DNA from: Candidatus Schekmanbacteria bacterium GWA2_38_11
GTDB taxonomy: Bacteria > Schekmanbacteria > GWA2-38-11
DNA length: 9,871 nucleotides
Reading direction: 5' to 3'
NCBI GenBank assembly: GCA_001790645.1
Contig: MGDB01000147.1
Span: forward strand, 1 to 9,871
Under the pieces are notes generated by a model. It saw nothing but the letters and a program-made list of their open reading frames with translations. It had not been told where the DNA came from and did no database searches. A program made the position numbers and the translations under genes. How positions within the stretch are numbered: the first letter of the stretch is position 1; every line of letters begins with the position of its first letter. Positions 6,312 to 9,871 of the stretch are shown piece after piece.

Positions 6312-6617
6312 TTAACTCTTTTTAGATTTCTTAGGATTTGAAGTATCCGTGGTTACTAAACCATTCTCCTCTAATCCTTTTATTAACTTGGTGATGCTGC
6401 TTAAAGCTTTATCTGGTGTAACATCAAACTTCTCACAGATATTTCCAACAATTGAATTAATCTTCCGTTCACCATCAATTTGTTTCCAGATCTCCAAAGC
6501 AATCTCATTAAGCCCATAATAACATTTAGTTTCAAGGTCAAGCAGAACTGCTTCGTCATCAAGCTCAGTACATAAAATTGAAGGGTTTTTTGAAACTACG
6601 GTTTCGTTATCAACCAT
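6312..6617 (-). CDS. PqqD family peptide-binding protein (RiPP recognition element)
   Basis: 101 residues, close to the usual 90-100 of free-standing PqqD proteins. The family pattern is present: an N-terminal beta-hairpin region with DDEAVLLDLETKCYYGLNEIA (20-40), then EIWKQIDGERKINSIV (42-57), and a winged-helix-like C-terminal half ending LEENGLV. PqqD/B1 proteins bind the leader of a ribosomal precursor peptide and hand it to modifying enzymes, here plausibly the radical SAM protein, the kinase and B2. The last ten residues are Lys/Ser-rich. It is the first gene of the cluster, preceded by a promoter and by AGAGGG about 7 nt before ATG 6617. PqqD-like domains also occur in systems with no known RiPP product, so the role is inferred. 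Confidence 0.85.
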   Translation of the reverse strand: MVDNETVVSKNPSILCTELDDEAVLLDLETKCYYGLNEIALEIWKQIDGERKINSIVGNICEKFDVTPDKALSSITKLIKGLEENGLVTTDTSNPKKSKKS

Positions 6618-6650
6618 TTATATCCCTCTCTTTTAAAACAATTAAGTTTT

Positions 6651-6679
6651 AAAATAACAAAATTTCCCCTCTATGTCAA
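6651..6679 (-). promoter_or_regulatory. Sigma-70 promoter of the PqqD-kinase-radical SAM operon
   Basis: On the minus strand a perfect -35 TTGACA (6679-6674), a 17-bp spacer, and -10 TATTTT (6656-6651) preceded by TGT, which makes an extended -10 element (TGnTATTTT). It leaves a leader of roughly 25-30 nt before ATG 6617. It marks PqqD as the first gene of the operon. Confidence 0.75.
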
Positions 6680-6759
6680 GGTAAATATCCCTGAAATGAA
6701 TAGTGCTTAGAGAAACAGGATAGGAATACAGTGGAGCCTTAATTTCATGAAACTGCGAC
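6680..6759. other. Short spacer upstream of the cluster promoter
   Basis: No gene or structure was recognised here. It lies between the promoter of the PqqD operon and the stop of the DUF433-like relic. Confidence 0.4.
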
Positions 6760-6900
6760 CTAAAATTCTGATAACTCTCGGGTATAATCCAGATAAGCAG
6801 CAATTTGCTCTCTTGTAAGGCCTGGAAATTCTTTTATGATTTCCTCAACAGTATTACCTGCTGCCAGATATCATAGGATAAGGCTAATAGGAACATAAAA
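6760..6900 (-). pseudogene. Relic of a DUF433-type antitoxin
   Basis: Reading the minus strand from 6894 to the TAG at 6760 gives VPISLIL, a TGA stop (6873-6871), then YLAAGNTVEEIIKEFPGLT and REQIAAYLDYTRELSEF. This is the C-terminal half of DUF433 proteins (VapB-like antitoxins, about 75 residues), whose usual text at the stop is Leu-Asp/Glu-Tyr/Leu-Leu-Ala-Ala-Gly. The N-terminal half is missing: upstream in frame is only NKIFY after another stop. TGA is a normal stop elsewhere here (kinase gene), so this is a broken gene unless the TGA is a sequencing error. Family assignment is by eye but the match is distinctive. Confidence 0.7.
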
Positions 6901-6921
6901 AATTTTATTTTAGCATAGCTT

Positions 6922-7162
6922 TTATCTAACTACTGTCAGTCCTAATTTTTCAAAATCATCATCAAAGGCAAGGCAGGGGATATTTCCAAGGACTTTAGTT
7001 ACAAGTAAAAAAGATATTATGTCAGTAGAGATATTTATCATGTTCAACTGCAATATTAGTTTTTTCTTCTTTTTCTTTCGAGTCTTAGCTAATTTTTCAC
7101 CCAATATTTTGAGTTTTAAATAAGCTTCTCCTTTGTGGCTTCTCTTCTTTAATTTCGGGTTT
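6922..7162 (-). pseudogene. Possible relic of a PIN-like (VapC-type) toxin, C-terminal end
   Basis: The open reading frame ending at 6922 gives a Lys-rich stretch (KTRKKKKKK) followed by ISTDIISFLLVTKVLG and AFDDDFEKLGLTVVR. That end resembles the last part of PIN ribonuclease domains, where a T/S-D-x-I-S-F helix carries an acidic active-site residue and F-D-x-x-F-E-x-x-G follows. Only a TTG start (7104) is available for a 60-residue protein, and the frame continues upstream without a start (HKGEAYLKLKILGEKL), so the gene looks truncated. It lies 21 bp from the DUF433-like relic, the kind of partner such toxins have. The resemblance is weak; it might be unrelated. Confidence 0.35.
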
Positions 7163-7193
7163 TCTTTTTTACCATTTGGATTGACCTACTAAT

Positions 7194-7216
7194 CGCAGGC
7201 TAAAGCCTGCGGCTAC
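7194..7216. repeat. Palindrome with tail (cgcaggc-taaa-gcctgcg + GCTAC)
   Basis: A 7-bp perfect stem with a 4-nt loop followed by gctac. Same design as the elements at 1843, 2594, 3521, 8233 and 8371: different stem, same tail, same orientation. Confidence 0.7.
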
Positions 7217-7267
7217 ATTCAGACATTAGTTTTTATCGGGCTGTTAAAAAACATAAAAATTTTTACT

Positions 7268-7337
7268 GTAGGGGCCCCTCCGTGCATGCTCTCTAAAGAT
7301 ATAATATCAAATTGTGGGAGGCGGGGACGGAGACCCC
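7268..7337. repeat. Long imperfect inverted repeat starting gtaggggcccc
   Basis: ctccgt at 7278-7283 pairs with acggag at 7327-7332, flanked by gggg and cccc runs, around an A+T-rich middle. It includes the perfect ggggcccc palindrome (7271-7278). Its gtag end faces the opposite way from the tails of the other elements. Confidence 0.45.
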
Positions 7338-7352
7338 CTGAATTGTTGGGTG

Positions 7353-7391
7353 AATTATCATTTTCAAAGACCTTGTGAGGTTTTGATAATT
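7353..7391 (-). terminator. Hairpin directly after the permease stop codon (terminator-like, no T tract)
   Basis: Perfect 8-bp outer arms aattatca (7353-7360) and tgataatt (7384-7391) enclose inner arms acct/aggt (7370-7373 and 7378-7381). It begins 2 nt after the TAG stop at 7394. There is no run of T afterwards on the minus strand, so it may protect the mRNA end or act with Rho rather than being a classical intrinsic terminator. Confidence 0.45.
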
Positions 7392-7393
7392 GC

Positions 7394-8152
7394 CTACAGT
7401 ATCCAGCCCGGCTTCAGATGTTTGAAGCTCTCAAACTGAACAAGTGCCATATAGAATCCAAAAGCTGCTATAAGAATCCCGCTTATTCTTGTAAGCAGAA
7501 TCTCGTATTTTTCCTGATTAAACTTTTTCACAAACTGTGAAGCCTTGCCAATAAAATAGGTCATGATCAAAAGAATAATCGTGGTAGCTATGGCATATGC
7601 TAAAAAAATCATCATGCTTGCATAAATGCTGCCTGCCTCCAAAGCCAGGGTATACATCGGTACAGTTGTTGGGCACGGAATAATCATATTGATGAAGCTG
7701 AGTGAGAACATACCCCAGTAAATTCCGTGTTTGAATTTTCTCTTACTATTCAGTACTGGACCGGAGTTTGACGCCTTTGCAGGTCCATGAGCGTGCCCGT
7801 GATCATGGTCATCTTCTTCGTGCTCATGATCAAAATGAAGCCATGTTGGTTTAAAAATTAATATTATTCCAAGTATTATAAGTACTCCGGCAGTTGCAGC
7901 ACCCATATAAGCAGACCAGCTCATAGGGATAAAATCTCCTAAAGTACCAAAGGCAATCCCAAGTAGTATGCAGGCTACTGTTGTCCCTGTGCAAAACATC
8001 AGGCTTATATAAAATAGCTTTTTCATTGTCTTTGCCGTAATAGCAAATGGTGCTAAAATAGGCCAGGAATGTTCACACGGGCTCAGTCCATGCAGAAGTC
8101 CTAAAAGTATTGGAAGACCTAAAATACCAAGATAAGAAATTATTCCGTCCAT
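7394..8152 (-). CDS. NicO/RcnA-SafE-like membrane permease with His-rich loop (probable metal exporter)
   Basis: 252 residues from ATG 8152, chosen because AAGGGAG lies 5 nt upstream; the longer reading to 8176 needs a TTG without a ribosome binding site. Six hydrophobic segments are visible (about 5-22, 47-68, 82-101, 147-170, 176-200, 222-240). Segment 1 ends in LLHGLSPCEHSWPILAPF (20-36), resembling the H-A-L-x-P-G-H motif of nickel/cobalt efflux permeases; segment 4 carries IIPCPTTVPMY (158-168). The two PC-containing halves also resemble the SafE/UreH/DsbD-like superfamily. Between segments 3 and 4 is a His/Asp-rich loop (about 106-122, HEHEEDDHDHGHAHG), a metal-binding feature typical of RcnA-like exporters. 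It lies downstream of a P1B metal ATPase on the same strand, which supports metal transport. The substrate metal cannot be read from the sequence, and some relatives have redox rather than transport roles. Confidence 0.8.
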   Translation of the reverse strand: MDGIISYLGILGLPILLGLLHGLSPCEHSWPILAPFAITAKTMKKLFYISLMFCTGTTVACILLGIAFGTLGDFIPMSWSAYMGAATAGVLIILGIILIFKPTWLHFDHEHEEDDHDHGHAHGPAKASNSGPVLNSKRKFKHGIYWGMFSLSFINMIIPCPTTVPMYTLALEAGSIYASMMIFLAYAIATTIILLIMTYFIGKASQFVKKFNQEKYEILLTRISGILIAAFGFYMALVQFESFKHLKPGWIL

Positions 8153-8157
8153 AGTAA

Positions 8158-8164
8158 CTCCCTT
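8158..8164 (-). promoter_or_regulatory. Ribosome binding site that sets the permease start at 8152
   Basis: AAGGGAG on the minus strand, 5 nt before ATG 8152-8150. It favours this start over the TTG at 8176. Confidence 0.75.
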
Positions 8165-8226
8165 TTTTAATTTCAACTAAAACTTTAAGCTATATGTAGA
8201 GAGTAACACGTAGAGAGAAAAAAAGG

Positions 8227-8261
8227 TTTGATGGCGACTAAAGTCGCCCCTACCCATCAAA
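8227..8261. repeat. Nested palindrome tttgatgg[ggcgact..agtcgcc]ccatcaaa with CCTAC
   Basis: Inner arms ggcgact (8233-8239) and agtcgcc (8242-8248) are followed by ccctac, and outer arms tttgatgg (8227-8234) pair with ccatcaaa (8254-8261). The inner part plus tail matches the variable-stem family in this window. Confidence 0.65.
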
Positions 8262-8289
8262 TATTCATGCAGAATCAAATCCTCCCTCG

Positions 8290-8330
8290 CCCCCCTTTTC
8301 CCTGCCTGCCGGTAGGCAAGTAAAGGGGGG
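8290..8330. repeat. Nested hairpin: ccccccttt / aaagggggg around a ctgcctgccgg core
   Basis: Perfect 9-bp arms at 8290-8298 and 8322-8330 enclose the palindromic core cctgcctgccggtaggcaag (8301-8320), which is a diverged copy of the 18-bp palindrome at 1808-1825. It appears to be one repeat nested inside another. Confidence 0.7.
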
Positions 8331-8370
8331 TTAGTCACTCCTATCCACTTGCTTTATTCCCTCAAGTTCA

Positions 8371-8390
8371 AGGCAAGATGCCTCGGCTAT
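8371..8390. repeat. Palindrome with tail (aggca-aga-tgcct + CGGCTAT)
   Basis: A 5-bp stem with a 3-nt loop followed by cggctat, the same tail as the GGAA hairpin at 3521. It is a short, probably decayed member of the family. Confidence 0.5.
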
Positions 8391-8460
8391 TTTCTTTTTT
8401 CTATCTCGCTGCTCTCTACTAACAACTACTTCTTAAATTTGCCTTCTATTATCTTATTTC

Positions 8461-8484
8461 TTACAGCTTAAAGCTTATAGCTTA
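8461..8484. repeat. Degenerate word array (agcttaa/agcttat) abutting the ATPase stop
   Basis: Three close copies of agctta/agcttat run directly into the TAA stop codon at 8482-8484, as the array at 4227-4276 does for the radical SAM gene. Confidence 0.5.
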
Positions 8485-9871
8485 TTTTTTATACTTATAT
8501 CCAATCAACCTTGAAGAGTTTCCAACTACAACAAGAGACCCTATATTATGCACAACTGCTCCCATGACAGGCCCTATTGTACCGAATGATGCCAGCAGAA
8601 GTGCAATGCCGTTGATGAAGATTGAAATTGCAAGGCTCTGCTTTATTATCCATATTGTCTTCCTGCTAAGGGCTATCCCTTCAACTACCTTAGAGATTTC
8701 ATCTGATACAAGGGCAATATCAGCAGCCTCAATAGCAACATCAGTGCCCATTGCTCCCATAGCAATCCCGACATCTGCAAGAGCCAGAGCCGGAGCATCA
8801 TTTATCCCGTCCCCAACCATTGCAACTTTTTCACCTCTGTCTTTTAACTTCTGTATATACTCCACCTTCCCTTCAGGCAAAAGGTCAGCTACAATCTCAT
8901 CAAAACCAACCTGCCTGACCGCAGTTTCAGCAACTTTCCGGTTATCTCCGGTTAGTAATACAACCTTCCCAATCCCAAGGCCTCTTATCTCCTTTATTGC
9001 CTGAAAGACTTCTTCCTTTATCTTATCAGCAATGCTGATGCCTCCGATTATTGCGCCATTTCTTGCTACCAGAATTGAAGTTTTACCCTCATCAAGTTCC
9101 TTATTAAGAAAATCCATAGCTGCAGGAGGTACCTCGATTCCCTTTTCCTGATAGAGTTTGAGATTCCCCGCAAGTATTTTTTCACCAAATGATATTGCCT
9201 CAATCCCTTTACCTGCAATGGCTTTTGTTTGTTCTGGTGTGGGAATGCTAAGGCTCATTTGCCCTGCTTTAGCTAAGATCGCTTTCCCCAGAGAATGCTC
9301 GGAATACCTTTCTGCAGTTGCAGCTATCTCAATGACTTCAGCCTCGGATGTATTGTTAAAACCCCGGATATTCTTAACCTCAGGACTGCCATAGGTTAAT
9401 GTCCCTGTTTTATCAAAAACAAAACTTGAGAGTTTACCCATTATCTCAAGCGTGGCTCCTCCTTTAATTAAAATACCTCTCCTTGCAGCATTACCTATGC
9501 CGGCAACAACCGCTGTTGGTGTTGCAATTACAAGAGCACACGGGCATGCAACGACAAGAACTGTAACAGCCCTCAGGATCTCACCTGTCAGAAGATAAAC
9601 CATCAGTGATAATAATAGCATGGACGGGGTAAAAAAACTTGAGAACCTGTCTGCAATTCTCTCAATCGGCGGCTTGGCAGCCTGGGCTTTTTTTACAAGA
9701 TCGATTATTTTGGCGAGAGTTGTATCCTTCCCGATTTTTGTAGTCCTGATTATTAAAACTCCTGCCTTATTGATTGTCCCTCCATATACGTCATCACCCA
9801 TTCCTTTTGAAACCGGCATTGATTCGCCTGTTATGGGTGCCTGGTCAACCTCGCCTTCACCTACATCAATT
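8482..9871 (-). CDS. P1B-type heavy-metal-transporting ATPase, C-terminal part (cut by window edge)
   Basis: 462 residues are visible; the frame is open to the window edge, so the ATG at 9819 is internal and the N-terminal metal-binding domain and first membrane segments lie outside. In order: TGES of the actuator domain (at about visible residue 15), the metal-site CPC in VACPCAL, the phosphorylation site DKTGTLT, the nucleotide-domain SEHSLGKA (the usual HP pair is HS here), TGDN, GDGINDAP, and two final membrane segments. It couples ATP hydrolysis to export of a soft metal ion across the inner membrane. The last membrane segment has VVHNIGSLVVVGNSSRL rather than the Asp of ZntA/CadA or the MxxSS of CopA, so copper is unlikely and Zn, Cd, Mn or Co are all open. 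A NicO-like permease follows downstream. Confidence 0.95.
   Translation of the reverse strand, partial: IDVGEGEVDQAPITGESMPVSKGMGDDVYGGTINKAGVLIIRTTKIGKDTTLAKIIDLVKKAQAAKPPIERIADRFSSFFTPSMLLLSLMVYLLTGEILRAVTVLVVACPCALVIATPTAVVAGIGNAARRGILIKGGATLEIMGKLSSFVFDKTGTLTYGSPEVKNIRGFNNTSEAEVIEIAATAERYSEHSLGKAILAKAGQMSLSIPTPEQTKAIAGKGIEAISFGEKILAGNLKLYQEKGIEVPPAAMDFLNKELDEGKTSILVARNGAIIGGISIADKIKEEVFQAIKEIRGLGIGKVVLLTGDNRKVAETAVRQVGFDEIVADLLPEGKVEYIQKLKDRGEKVAMVGDGINDAPALALADVGIAMGAMGTDVAIEAADIALVSDEISKVVEGIALSRKTIWIIKQSLAISIFINGIALLLASFGTIGPVMGAVVHNIGSLVVVGNSSRLIGYKYKK

Larger units (their letters stand above)
7163..7393. other. Repeat-bearing spacer between the toxin relic and the permease gene
   Basis: No gene is visible. 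It holds the palindrome with tail at 7194-7216, a gtagggg-type inverted repeat at 7268-7337 and the hairpin directly after the permease stop at 7353-7391; each is listed separately. Confidence 0.5.
8165..8481. other. Repeat-filled gap between permease and P-type ATPase
   Basis: This roughly 320-bp gap has no gene. From left to right it holds a gtagagag word pair (about 8196-8218), a nested palindrome (8227-8261), a nested hairpin with C/G arms (8290-8330), a palindrome with tail (8371-8390) and a gcttaaagc-type word array that abuts the ATPase stop. I saw no convincing promoter for the permease, so the ATPase and permease may be transcribed together or separately. Confidence 0.6.

Noticed and set aside
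6871..6873. TGA in the DUF433-like frame as a recoded sense codon
   Set aside because: TGA ends the kinase gene normally in this window and there is no selenocysteine-type context; the N-terminal half of the gene is also missing.
1760..8400. CRISPR array, based on the many short repeats
   Set aside because: The repeats are scattered singly over kilobases with variable stems; there is no regular spacing of identical direct repeats and no cas gene.
8564..9394. Plus-strand open frames at 8564-9004 and 9158-9394
   Set aside because: They lie antisense within the P-type ATPase gene, whose motifs are intact, and their products are low-complexity Ser/Ile/Pro/Ala-rich shadows.

Overview
The window reads as a piece of an A+T-rich, Gram-negative-type bacterial chromosome, probably from an uncultivated lineage. 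Reasons: two short proteins have signal peptides with AxA-type cleavage sites, TGA is used as a normal stop, and the gaps between genes are long and full of short palindromes and degenerate word arrays of the kind seen in metagenome-derived candidate-phylum and deep-branching anaerobe genomes. I cannot name the phylum. Nearly all genes run on the minus strand; only one convincing gene (2719-3015) is on the plus strand. No rRNA, tRNA, CRISPR array or insertion sequence was seen.

Right to left, in the direction of minus-strand transcription: 9871-8482 is the C-terminal two thirds of a P1B heavy-metal ATPase, followed after a repeat-filled gap by a NicO/SafE-like membrane permease with a His-rich cytoplasmic loop (8152-7394). 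Together they look like a small metal-handling locus. Between 7200 and 6760 lie decayed remains of a toxin-antitoxin-like pair (PIN-like tail and DUF433-like antitoxin).

The most interesting part is 6679-3652. A well-formed promoter drives PqqD (RiPP recognition element), an HPr-kinase-like P-loop kinase and a radical SAM/SPASM-like protein, the last two overlapping. After a 198-bp gap made of dispersed repeat comes a lasso-type B2 (transglutaminase-fold cysteine protease) gene. This is the part set of a peptide-modification (RiPP) pathway: recognition, radical chemistry, phosphorylation and leader removal. It has no lasso cyclase and no obvious precursor gene, so either the substrate is elsewhere or this is an unusual pathway.

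3651-1499 holds a repeat-rich spacer with a possible 43-residue membrane micro-ORF, and two divergent genes for small exported proteins (2719-3015 plus, 2363-2037 minus). 1498-638 encodes a short sigma-70 family factor, followed by the N-terminal part of a class II tRNA nucleotidyltransferase/poly(A) polymerase (538-1, cut by the window edge).
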